Under the pieces are notes generated by a model. It saw only the letters and a program-made list of their open reading frames with translations. It was not told the DNA's origin and did not search any database. From Megamerina dolium (Eukaryota > Arthropoda > Insecta > Diptera > Megamerinidae): 64,000 nt of DNA. The stretch is taken from the NCBI GenBank assembly GCA_963854835.1, contig OY978527.1, forward strand, positions 15,757,584 through 15,821,583, read 5' to 3'. A program made the position numbers and the translations under genes. Below, in pieces: positions 23,268 through 34,320 of the stretch; position 1 is the first letter of the stretch, and every line of letters starts with the position of its first letter.

Positions 23268-23572
23268 CTACGTAATCCTAACTCGTAATACATAAATAAC
23301 ATTAATTCATTCAAGTAATATCTACTACTTAATCATGATCATCATCATCGTCATCAACCGCAAGTTCGTCGACCATAAGATATTTTTAGTTTAATAAATA
23401 GTTTAATTTATGTTTTACCTATGACTAAATCTGAAAATATTATATTAGAGAAACACAAATGTATGCGAATAAACAAATTCATTGTTATGGAAATTTACAT
23501 GATATAATTGCGAGTAAATAAATATAAAGCAGATACGAGGAGTTGAATGAAATCCACAGGCACTTAAACGTT

Positions 23573-23718
23573 TTAATGATCAGCCTCTGGAGAGTAAGAA
23601 TTGGCATAAGTCACCGGCGCAAAGAAAGTCCATAAGTCTAATGATCGCACCAAATACTCGCGAATCTGTTCAGGTGTCAGATTTTGAACTAGTAACAATG
23701 AACGTAACACAGAAACGA
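23573..23718 (-). CDS. orphan terminal coding exon, unknown protein
   Basis: On the minus strand a strong acceptor (ctgactgctttgccag at 23719-23734) is followed by 146 nt that stay open to TAA at 23573. The 47 residues look like real protein: VSVLRSLLLVQNLTPEQIRE, then YLVRSLDLWTFFAPVTYANS, ending YSPEADH. The composition is balanced, unlike the AT-driven frames around it. The exon enters in phase 1. Its 5' partner is uncertain: a possible first exon lies at 24018-24057 (ATGCTCAAATTTCTCG..., donor TCAG|gtagac) and joins in frame, but it has no signal peptide or visible promoter. No family recognised. It may be an intact small gene or the surviving 3' end of a lost one. Confidence 0.4.
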
Positions 23719-24059
23719 CTGGCAAAGCAGTCAGCAAGTGAAAAAATATGATATTCAGACTAGTTCCATTTTCAAATATAAATTACCCAATGAACAGGGT
23801 ATTCTTATTCCTTTCTTGGTCTCGCCTTTTCGTTAACGGTCCCTTTTTATCGCTCTACTTTGAATTTCCCTCTTTGAAAGAGAAGATAGTACCCACAAGT
23901 TTTGCTCTTCGTAAGATTTACTTACTTATTTACCTAGCAATTACAATCGCTTTGTTCGAATGGTTCACCAGTTCCTCCTGTTCTTCGCCCACTGACACAG
24001 TACTTGGTTCTGTCTACCTGACACCTCGAGTTGAGATATTTCGAGAAATTTGAGCATGA

Positions 24060-25585
24060 CTCACCTATGGTCTAAACTTCCGGCGAGTTGAGTGACGTGC
24101 ACTCTTTAATGTAGCTCCCATAAAAAACGAGAAATATATAGAAATTTTAAACCGTCACAAGAATACGGAAAAATACGTTTTCCGTATTTTTTCTTCGACG
24201 TTTAGAAAATTAAATTTTTAAGAAATGGATGAGCCTACTATTTCCTATATCTCCCGTGTAAAACCATGGATTTTTTTAAAACTTTAAACCGACATAATTT
24301 ACGTGGTCTTTTGTCTATTACAACGATTATTGGATTTTGGATTATCATTATAAGGGCCGCACCCATTTTTAATGTAGCTCTCATACAAAATCACAACTAC
24401 GATTTGCTTAATGATCCCTCTATATATGTACTTCGTTTACTTAAACGTAAATATGAGAGAGCTACATATGTCAGACAGCAAGTTAATATATATTTTGGCA
24501 ACTGAAAACTCGCTAATAAATGGTCATACTACATCTACTATTTTACATATACTACCTTAGTATTTTGAACAACTGAATTAATTACCGAGTTAATTCGAAT
24601 TAACTCGGGCATTAACTGCAGCTAATCCGCATAAACTCTATGACTTAATTCTCAAAATAAAAGAGGATTAGGGCAATTTGCTATGGCAACACTGCTGAAA
24701 ATTGTCTATTGTGAATTTTTCTCCATCCATTTTACAAAACATTAGGTGTGTTCGCTAACAAAAAACTTTCAACAACTGTTAACAGTTTTCAACATGAAAA
24801 GTGTTGGCGAACAAATAAATCCAGCTGTCAATTACGAACGGTGAATGTCAATTTACAAGTTTCTGATAGTTTTCAGTTCACGTACTTCTCGTAGTTTTTC
24901 TCATATCGAGAGTGATAGATGACAGAAATTGATAGTGATAGTAATGTAAGTGGACAGACCTAATAAAACAGCAATCAGCCGTTTAGTTAATCCGCAATAC
25001 TGCCGTCTGTCAGGTTATTATTTTATTCGGATTAAGTGCGCCTGGTAATCCGGAATTAGGCTGCCGTCTGTCTAGGCTATTATGTATATGTATATGGATA
25101 TGTTAGTTGAAATGTTTAATTAAAAATGGCTTTTTAATTTTTAATGACGCAAAACATATATAATATTCGGTGTGAATTGTTATAGTTCTCATAAAGAAGT
25201 TCTAGGATTAGGATTAGCACAAAATATCTGTCAAGTCGCAGTGCTTGAGTTTTGAGTCAACTAATTTGAAGCTCGAGGTGTTACAACACATTTGTTTGTA
25301 CTATTTTAGTATATCATTATAATGAAGGTATTAAATTAATCGTAATCGTAGTGTAAGGTAAAAGTAATATTATTGTGCTTACAATAAATTTCTGATAAAT
25401 TGTATTTTCCAAATCAAATCTTGTTATTTCATAATCATAATAGATTTATAGATGCTTTGTAAATTAACTACAATATTATAAAGTAATAGGAGAAGTAAAT
25501 AACAATAATCGTAATATATTGTAATAATTTTAATCTATAGTACAGCTGGTAGTCGTATGTAAAATATAATTATACAGTGACACAG
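24060..25585. other. repeat debris with palindromes
   Basis: No gene recognised. A perfect 24-bp palindrome lies at 24585-24608 (ccgagttaattc and its complement). Near 24748-24812 the words gttcgctaaca and gttggcgaac form an imperfect hairpin. The words 'ttaatccg' and 'ctgccgtctgtc' recur at 25010-25075. This looks like fragments of non-autonomous DNA elements. Confidence 0.45.
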
Positions 25586-25587
25586 TA

Positions 25588-26385
25588 CGAAAGCGGTTCC
25601 AGAACTACCCGACCTAACAAAGAAAACAACAAATTTGGGAAAATTTTTTTTTATTTCTCAACATAATCTCCTTTTAGCTCTATACACTTTTCCCAGCGAT
25701 ATTCTATAGCTTCTATACCCTGTTTACAGTATGAACTGTCCAGCTCATTAAAATAGCCATCTACCGTAGACTCCACCTCATCATTGTTTGCAAATCTTCT
25801 ACCACCAAGCCATTTTTTCAAATTCGGAAATAGAAAATAATCCGAAGGAGCTAATTCTGGCGAATAAGGTGCGTGCTGAAGCAATTCGAGCTTTAACTCA
25901 TTGATTTTGGCCATCGCAATTGCGGATGTGTGAACTGGTGCATTGTCTTGATGGAAGAACACTTTCTTTTTCGCCAAAAGCGGCCTTTTTTCTTCAATTC
26001 CATCACTTAAAAGCTGCAACAAATTAGCATAATACTCGGCGTTGATTGTTTTACCCCATTGAAGATAATCAATACAAATTATGCCACGTGCATCCCAAAA
26101 AACAGACAGAGAGGTGTGAATTGGTGGACCCATGTCTCATCCGTGGTTACGAACCAATGCAAAAACTCGGCTTTATTACTGTGAAACATCGCCAAACACT
26201 CTATAGAAACATATTCACGACGTTGTTTTTGTTCTATAGTAAACAAACGCTGCACCCATCTTGCACACAGCTTTTTCATCTCCAAAGTTTCGGTCAATAT
26301 ACGATGTATAGCACTTTTTGAAATGCCTGTAATTACACCTAGCTTACGCACCTGTAGTCGGCGATTATTCAATACCATTTTGTGG
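25588..26385 (-). mobile_element. mariner element 4, 5'-truncated
   Basis: Same family as element 2. The surviving 3' terminal repeat (cgaaagcggttccagaacta) abuts TA at 25586-25587. The other end is missing: similarity to element 2 stops near 26385, inside the transposase, so the N-terminal DNA-binding region and left repeat are gone. It carries a broken transposase (25652-26378). Confidence 0.85.
25652..26378 (-). pseudogene. mariner transposase C-terminal two-thirds
   Basis: The upstream frame reads NNRRLQVRKLGVITGISKSA, CARWVQRLFTIEQKQRREYV and HWFVTTDETWVHQFTP (first catalytic Asp), then shifts. About 100 bp between FTP and the VFWDARGI block are missing. The second frame runs VFWDARGIICIDYLQWGKTI, HQDNAPVHTSAIAMAKINEL (second Asp), [19 protein letters not shown] (third Asp) and ends ELKGDYVEK-stop. 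The three catalytic residues survive, but the internal deletion, frameshift and lost N-terminus make it inactive. Confidence 0.87.
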
Positions 26386-27432
26386 ATTTTTGCATTCTTT
26401 TTGCATTCTCAGGCCAATTTTTTTTTATGGCCATAATAAATTCGAAATTTTTTGCTAAAGTCTTTTTAGAATAAGGGGAAAAGAGGGTTATAATTCAAAT
26501 CGGAGCAAAATATGTAGTTTGCGTACTTATAGTAGAATTTCACGAGAAATAATTTTGTGAAGCATTTTACCCCCGTTAGCTCTCTCACGAAAATATCGTT
26601 TTGACCCCTTTTTGAAAAAGTCTGAATAAAATGGCATTTCAGAGGTCGTTAGGGGGTTAAAATGTTTTAGAAAATTATTTGCCGGAAAATATCACTAAGC
26701 AAAACTTTTATATAAAAAACGTAAAAGTCCATAGAAAATAAAAAACAAATATGTCCCTTTTATATTTTGTTCATAAATATAACTCTAGCTCTTTTGGAGG
26801 GTTTGCTGGATTGGAGGATTGTTGGAACCCTTCGGACAACAGTATCGCAATCATCGTTATCATCAGACACTGAGTTTACAGGATGTCCACATGTGATTAC
26901 ACTACTGGCCTTACTGCTTCCTCTTCTAATTCCATTTTTACTCGCTGTGCCTCGGGTAAATTTCTTTCCAACGCATCTCTTTTTGAATGTGCAATGGCGG
27001 AGGTAAAATTTGCTCTTATGGCTGTGCTCTCTTTATTTTCAAACGTGCCTTGCATACTGGTATCCAGTATATCTCAGTCGCACACGCATATATATATTGT
27101 ATTTTACATGGCCACTTTGAAGACCCCAAAGTATTGCGATGACCTTAAGTCATAACATGTGATCATGGAGAATTTGATTATTTATTTATTTACTGAATAT
27201 TTCTATTATACTAATTTAATATTCTGATCATCCTGTAATCTATATAAATATGAAAAATAAAGAAAACATACAAAGAGGAAATAAACAAAAAGTTGCACAT
27301 TGAATAATTCCAGTAAATTTGATAAAAAATTGCAGTGTGTATGTATTTTATTTATATAATTTAATTTAATTTTTATACAATACACAAATATATAGCGAAA
27401 TTATTTTACTAGAAACAAATATGTTTTACAAT
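26386..27432. other. intergenic, nothing recognised
   Basis: AT-rich, no conserved frame. The ORFs at 26767-27155 overlap in different frames and show no family pattern. Confidence 0.45.
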
Positions 27433-27634
27433 AGGAAGATCTAAGCTTTTATCGGATTTATACTCGCCTTATTGGTAGCTGGTAAGTCTTCTAAAAAAAG
27501 GACTTTTATCTCTATATCAGAATGAATTAATTAAACTTATATTCATATTTTTACTATTATATGTAGGTTCACCTGAACCAAATCCTGAGGCTTTACCACA
27601 CGGTGGTGGTGGTGCTGGTATCGGTGGCAAGTAA
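27433..27634 (+). pseudogene. Gly-rich peptide gene copy with broken exon 1
   Basis: The only plus-strand member of the family. The exon 1 equivalent is 27433-27481 and exon 2 is 27567-27634, with an intact 85-bp GT-AG intron (G|gtaagt, atgtag). Exon 1 reads as the family signal peptide, but the start ATG is AGG and the Tyr at position 4 is a TAA stop (RKI-stop-AFIGFILALL). It is also two codons shorter than the usual 55 nt. Exon 2 is fully open: split codon Gly, then SPEPNPEALPH, a short GGGGAGIGG tract and the terminal Lys-TAA typical of the family. An intact exon 2 beside a doubly damaged exon 1 suggests recent loss, or an assembly error at two sites; the first is likelier. Confidence 0.75.
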
Positions 27635-28559
27635 ATGATGCCACCTTGATTTTATAGCTGCCGCTCACAGGTGAGAACCCAGCCAAATATAATGTGTTGA
27701 GTTATAGATCAAAATGATGTTTGACAGAGTCATTGTTTTTGGTTTCTTTTTCCTTGTAAGGGACAGATCCATCATGATCAGTTTTTGTGTGCTTCCGAAC
27801 TAGACCAATCGGCCTTTACAAATTGACTTGTGGATATCAATACAAAGGGTTCTTTGCTTTATTGTTATCGTCTGGATGATTGTATGGTCAATTCATTTCC
27901 ATTTTCGTCTTCCAATGCACACGTTAGTGCGATAAAGCTACATAGTCGAAAGCATACACCAGTTTAGGAAGACTATCAGTTACGCGGACCACTATTTCAC
28001 ATAGATCTTACATCAGATCTTGATTTTTTGATTTCGAATCCAATGTCTTGTTCGTCATTTCCTTAAGTACTAAGTTCCGGAAATAACTATTCTCTATTTT
28101 TTAAGTACACGAAGGATTTAATTGTTTTAGCGGAAGCCATAGATTTTAACGAAATAACGGAGCTGAGTTCAAAGTGGAAGCAGCATGAATTCTTGGTGCC
28201 TTAGTTAAGTGAGATTTCTCTTCGTGCGCCTGAAAAGATGTGTCTCTGCACTTCTCATATCTCTGTACCACTCCTGAACAACTCGCGGAGCACCTGCACG
28301 GAGGGTTTTTCTGTAGGCGTCGTCTTTCTCTGCGGTAGCGCCGCAACAGTCCTGATCATAACATCAAGGGAGGTCCGATAGTCGAGTGGTAAACGCATTT
28401 GCTATCTCTAGTGATTGCAGCTTATTGATATCAAGTTTTCTCTGACTTTGTATATTCTTTCTTTGTCAACATATAAACGCGTTCCCACCTTAGTTGCACC
28501 ACTTAATGAGGAGTTGAGACAGGAATGTACCTGAGCGGCAATTTAAATTCCGGAGTCTC
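27635..28559. other. intergenic, nothing recognised
   Basis: No family similarity found. It lies between the plus-strand peptide pseudogene and a LINE fragment. Confidence 0.45.
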
Positions 28560-28564
28560 TCCTG

Positions 28565-29040
28565 TTGTAACAATCTGGTTACAGATGTTCAGAGTGTACT
28601 GAGTTTATGGAGGGAACTCTTCCCCAAGTTATTGAATGGCGACACTTCGAACAATTCCACTTTCCCGAACTCCCCAATAGCGGATAATGGTATAGATGTT
28701 CCACCACCTGACAATAGCAAGGTCAAAAAGGCCATTTCTAGGCTGAAAACCAACAAAACTGCAGGTGCTGATGGCCTGCCTGCCGAGTTGTTTAAAACCG
28801 GAGGTGTGGGCTGTTTACCAGTATGCAGCAGTTCATAAGTAGAATATGGTCGGATGAAAGAATGCCCAACGAATTGGAAACTCAGTGTTCTCTGTCTCGT
28901 ATATAAGAAAGGATACCCTACAATTGCCGCCAGTTACCGTGGAATAAGGCTTCTTAGCATCGCATACAAGGTTCCATCGAGCGTACTGTGTGAAAGATTG
29001 AAGCCTATGTCTATCAACCACGCTTCGCTATGACGAAGGC
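28565..29040 (+). mobile_element. LINE fragment: reverse transcriptase N-terminal part
   Basis: Reads VLSLWRELFPKLLNG, then VPPPDNSKVKKAISRLKTNK and AGADGLPAELFKTGG, which is the start of the RT domain of an insect non-LTR element. After a frameshift come ERMPNELETQCSL in one frame, or the LVYKKGY, YRGIRLLSIAYKV and LCERLKPM blocks in another. It stops before the catalytic Asp motifs. It belongs to the same element type as the RT fragments at 40048-40618 and 55285-55790, which cover the later part of the protein. Confidence 0.8.
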
Positions 29041-29299
29041 TGACGATTATAGCGCAGCAAGTATAACATCATTTAACTTCATATTTCTTATACGACAAAG
29101 CTCAGAAAGACAGTTTCTTTTATTATGGCCCATATTTAATACATTCAGACAAACCTAAAAGAAAGCCGCAGCGAAGACTGTAGGAGTAATCAGTGCCGAT
29201 CAGTACTGAATTAATATGGATATATCAAATATATTATGATGGGCGAAACAAATTTTTAATGTGAATCCTGGTGCTCAGTCCAGTACTGACGCATGACCC

Positions 29300-30330
29300 T
29301 AAAATTGGAAATAGCACGATTTGATCATATTTCTTATTATTTAACCGTAACTTCTTCCATCTAGATGGGTCAAATGTAAGTCTGACTCCCATTAATACAT
29401 ACTCAGCGACATTTCATTGTAATACTTCTTACCACCAACCCTCCAAGAGTCTCGCCAACAATATTGATGTTTTTAAAAAATTTGTCCTAAAGGAGCAGCC
29501 GCACAGAAATAAAACGCAGAATCGACCACTATTAATTTTTCCTCTGCAATATTTCTTAAGAATATATTTACTCCAATTTTCACTCTGCCGGAGGCCTCCC
29601 GTACAATATTTTGCGTTAAAACATTTTTTTAACGTTTTACTGATTCCTATTTTTTCCATATTATTTCTTTAAAACTCACTTACTCCATAATTGTATCACT
29701 TAGGAGAGCTTCCATACAAAATTAACTTAAAAAAAGCCGAAAATCGGAAAATATCCGCATAGTTACCTAGAAATCAGCCCTAGGAGGTTGAAATGTAAGT
29801 CCAATACCACCATTTTTCGCTCTTCAATATTTTTCGTAAAGGAATGTATCTTCTATCTTTACACTTTGAAGGGGTTACCATACAAAATTAGCGCAAAATT
29901 ACTACAAAGCTGCTCAGGATTGGTCTCTAGAGCAATCAAATGTAAGGCCGATCCCAATTATTGTTAGCTCTTCAATCTTCTCTCCAAACAAACATAGTCT
30001 CTACCTCTCTTTTAAGGGAGCTTCCATACAAAATGAACCCAAATACATTTGAGAATTAATAAATATCAACATAGCTGCTCAGGAATCGTATATCGAATGT
30101 AATGCAGACTCCTATTATTTTTAGCCCTTTAATACATACTTTTATCTCCATCACCTAAGGTTATACAAAATGAACACAAATACAAAATGAACACAATAAC
30201 ACCTGAAAATCGGGAAATTAGTACATCGGTGCTCAAGAATTATCTCTAGAAGAATCGAATGTAAGCCTGCCCACTCGATTTGTCTCACCAGCATTTGTCC
30301 TGAACCTTGTGGCCTCCCACAGAATTCGCT
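29300..30330. repeat. degenerate tandem repeat, about 155-bp unit
   Basis: The phrase 'gctgctcagga(a)t...ctctag...caatcaaatgtaag' recurs at about 29916, 30078 and 30231, with a weaker match at 29765 (spacing about 150-160). Each is followed by 'cctccatacaaaat'-type words. Related single units lie at 50500-51180, 59565-59950 and 63475-63700. Confidence 0.65.
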
Positions 30331-30479
30331 CTCAGGAGCCACCGTTACATATTTATATAATATATTGTAACACTCAACCAGCCAGAGAGTGACTAAAAGA
30401 AACTTCATGTTAAAAATCAATCAAATTTCAATTGCTTTATTATTGCATTGCATTGTGCCGGTCACATGTATCAAAAAAT

Positions 30480-30678
30480 CATCAATTTTTACTCCTTTAA
30501 TAATCTGATGATAATCAAATAATTGGGGTTCTGGGATGGGTGCAGGATCCTGCTGCAGTAAATAAGAATATACAAAAATTATCAGTAAATTTGAATAGGT
30601 GAAGTTGATTTGACTTTACCTGCAGCCAAAGCCAATAAAGCTAAATTGAAATCATGTAACGAATGCATGTAATTTCAT
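30480..30678 (-). pseudogene. Gly-rich peptide gene copy, decayed
   Basis: The exon 1 equivalent is 30620-30678 and exon 2 begins at 30552, with a 67-bp intron that keeps both splice signals (gcag|gtaaag, ctgcag). Exon 1 starts ATG AAA TTA CAT GCA TTC GTT like gene D, but is 59 nt instead of 55. The +4 indel puts a TGA at codon 9 and shifts the signal peptide. Exon 2 keeps recognisable bases of the gene D proline segment (ggatcctg, cacccatcccagaacccc) with a gap, and has lost the Gly tract. The Initiator-like gtcagtatcaat before the ATG is still close to that of gene D. A mariner has inserted 31 bp upstream of the ATG, where the TATA box should be. Confidence 0.75.
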
Positions 30679-30709
30679 ATTGATACTGACAATTTGTCAT
30701 TGGGTGATA

Positions 30710-31767
30710 CGAGGGCGGATTGATAAAGAAGCTACCTAAGTACGAAAGAGGCAGCACAAACACAAAAACTTTTTTTTTTGAAATAGCGATCAAACGTCAG
30801 CTGTTAAAATTTCACCCAAATTCATAGATTAGTTTATTTGTTGTAGTCGTTTGAAGTAACCAACTTTTGTGTTTCTTGAAAAATGGAAAAAAGCGAATTT
30901 CGTGCAATGATTAAACACTATTATTTGAAAGGGAAAACGGCGAAAGAGACAAAAGAAAAGCTCGATAAACATTACGGTGAGTCTGCTTCGTCAGATTACA
31001 TGGTAAAATTGCTGGATTGCTGAATTTAAACGCGGCCGAACAAGCACTGCAACAATACCATCAACAGGAAGGCCAAAAGAGGTGGTTACTGAAGAAAATA
31101 TCAAGAAAATCCTCGATATCGTTATGAATGATCGCCGAGTCAAGTTGCGTGAGATTGTTGAAATGGTAAACATCTCATATGAACGTGTGTTCAACATTTT
31201 GCATGAACATTTGCATATGAAAAAGCTATCGGCAAGATGGGTGCCGCGTTTGCTCAATGTCGAATAAAAACGAGTTCGAGAGACCACTTCACAGCGGTGT
31301 TTGGACATGATAAAGCGTAATCCTGTTGATTTTCGGCATCGCTTAATAACTGTTGATGAAACATGGGTCCACCACTACGCACCTAAAACCAAAAATCAAT
31401 CGAAACAATGGGTGGAAGCTGGTGGAAGTGCTCCGAAGAAGGCGAAGGCAGTGAAATCGACTGGCAAGGTTATGGCTACTGTATTTTGGGAAGCAGTCGG
31501 AATATTGCTTATCGATTATCTTGAAAAAGGATCCACAATCACAGGAAAGTATTATCGTGCATTATTGGATTAATTGATGCAATCAAGCAAAAACGACCAC
31601 ATTTAAAGAAGAAAAAAGTGCTCTTTCTTCAAGACAACGCACCGGTTTACACAGCATTAGATACGATGCTAAAATTATGTGAAATACACTCCGAATTGGT
31701 TAATCATTCACCTTATAGTCCAGATTTAGCTGCTGGTGACTTTTTCCTGTTTCCAAACTTGAAAAAA
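30710..31767 (+). mobile_element. mariner element 5 (irritans-like), 3'-truncated
   Basis: The left end cgagggcggattgataaag abuts TA at 30708-30709. The transposase frame follows from 30882. Similarity ends abruptly after the third-Asp block near 31767, so the C-terminus and right terminal repeat are missing. It lies head-to-head with the broken peptide gene at 30480-30678. Confidence 0.82.
30882..31767 (+). pseudogene. mariner transposase, frameshifted and truncated
   Basis: Starts MEKSEFRAMIKHYYLKGKTA and shifts frame after YGESASSDYMV. The helix-turn-helix continues as NIKKILDIVMNDRRVKL and ARWVPRLLNVE-stop. From 31301 it reads LITVDETWVHHYAPKTKNQ (first Asp), KVMATVFWEAVGILLIDYLE and YYRALLD-stop. 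In the next frame come LFLQDNAPVYTALDTML (second Asp) and [18 protein letters not shown] (third Asp), where it ends. At least one frameshift and three stops separate the catalytic residues. Confidence 0.87.
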
Positions 31768-31890
31768 TATATTTGTTTTATGCAATTTAATATATTTTGT
31801 TGCATTTCTACAAGTACAAATTGTACAAGTATAAGCAAAAGAAAATACTAAATAAAGCGTCTGCCTATAAAATATTAATGCAGTAGTTAG

Positions 31891-32650
<760 letters not shown>

Positions 32651-32654
32651 GAAC

Positions 32655-33520
32655 TCACTAATAAAAAGAGTTGGGACGCCTTATGAGATAAACCAGCACA
32701 TGGTACACATATGGCTCACTCACAGATGAAGGAGCCGGAGTGGGAGTATTTGGGCCGGAGGCGTGATACTCGGAAGCTCTAGGCAAAAACATTACCTTCT
32801 TTCAAGCGGAAATCTACTCTATTGACAGGTGCGTCTACTTTAGTCTCTCAGTCTCTCTTAGTAACTATCGGAATAGAAGAATGGCTATCCTAACTGACAG
32901 CTAGGCGGCAATCAAGGTACTTAAATCTCTTCAAATTACATCGTATCTGATGATGGAGTGTCTTAAGAAGCTGAACATCCTGGGTGAAAGCAATCAGGTG
33001 TGTATACTATGGGTTCCAGGTCACGTGGGATTTACAGGAAACGAAAAGGCGGATGAACTCGTTAGAAAGGGAGCCCGGAACGGTTCGGCGGATTTGGAAA
33101 AAGCAACATCTCCAAAATCTTTAAGGAAGCAGAAGATATAGAAAGAAAGCAATATTGAGACAATCTACCGGGGTTACCACAATCAAAGTAACTCTTAGGA
33201 ATATATAACCTAAATAGATTCGAGGAGTGTATGAAGCTAAACAAAAATAACTCAAGAATCATTACAGTAGGCTGAACTATCACCTGACAAAACTGGAAAT
33301 TTACTCTAATGAAATTTGTAGGTTTTGCGGGGAGGAGGATGAAACCTCGAAACACGTGCTGGAGGTGTGCCCCGCACTAATGCAAAAAAGAAAGAAACAC
33401 CTAGGTGAACATCTGAACAGGTGAACTGATAAGGCAATTAGACTCGGGAATATAGTCGCAATATTACATTTCATAGAGGATGTTAGACTCAAAGAAATAT
33501 TTTGAATCAAAATGAAGGGG
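32655..33520 (+). mobile_element. LINE fragment: RNase H domain and tail
   Basis: In mixed frames it shows the RNase H order: YGSLTDEGAGVGVFGPE-like start, ITFFQAEIYSIDRC (the Glu block), MAILTDS then AAIKVLKSLQI (the TDSQAA block, here with a stop), ILWVPGHVGFTGNEKADELV (His and final Asp), then RKQYW...LPGLPQSK and FCGEEDETSKHVLEVCPALM with the Cys cluster. It ends near 33520. No RT domain remains. Several stops and frameshifts. Confidence 0.8.
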
Positions 33521-33589
33521 GCACGATAGATCTTATTGGTCGCGGTGCTACATCCCCATTAACAATAATAATTATAATAATAATTAGAA

Positions 33590-34300
33590 ACCTTATTCTT
33601 TAACAAAATGTTGAACCAAATTTGGAATCATTTCTTTCATAAATACACACAGTTTCCATACAGAAGTTTCATTTAAGAGTATTATTTAAAATTAACCCCA
33701 ATATAATGCTGAGTAAAATTTGGAATCTCCTCGTTCTAAATCTAAATAAACACAAAAATCTAAAATTCTGTGTGAAAATCATCACAATCCTTTAATGTAT
33801 CATAATGAAACTTGAAGAAAACTGAGCCAAAAAATAGCACACTGAATAAAAGTTGGAATTTCTTTTGTAAATAAATGTATTCCCCATATAAAATTTTGGT
33901 TCTTTAAAAGAAATATCGACAAATTTGTGTGAAAGGTGTCACAATTTCTTAACATATCATTCTAAAACTTTAGAAGTTTTTAATTTAATTTAACAAAAAA
34001 AAAAAAAAAATAGACTGATTCAAATTTGCTATCATGCCGTTCATAAATAAAAACACTTGCAACACATTTTCTTTTTTTTTTTAATAAAAATTTAAAAATT
34101 TCTATAAAATTGATCATATTTCTTTAATACATCATTTTAGAACTTTAATAATCTTATTCTTTAACCAAAATAGCGTACTGACAAATATTTCGAATCATTC
34201 CGTTCATAAATAAAAACACTACCCATACAATATTTACATATTTTAAAAACATATTTTTGTATAAAACGTAGGATTATATCTTAAAGTACCCAAATGAAAC
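33590..34300. repeat. AT-rich tandem-like repeat, unit about 160-180 bp
   Basis: 'cataaata(a)acac..' recurs at about 33637, 33868, 34031 and 34210. Each is followed 10-20 bp on by 'ccatacaaaattt'-like words and later by 'aatgtatcataatgaaact'-like words. Copies are strongly diverged. The same words appear at 5780-6110 and 7830-8560. Confidence 0.6.
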
Positions 34301-34320
34301 TTTGTGAATTTTATTTACTA

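Noticed and set aside
23329..23375. Short minus-strand frame ending in five Asp, His, Asp-stop, recalling the gene B tail
   Set aside because: Only 14 codons from an ATG and no Gly-rich or signal-peptide sequence near it. GAT repeats arise easily, so kinship with gene B is unsupported.
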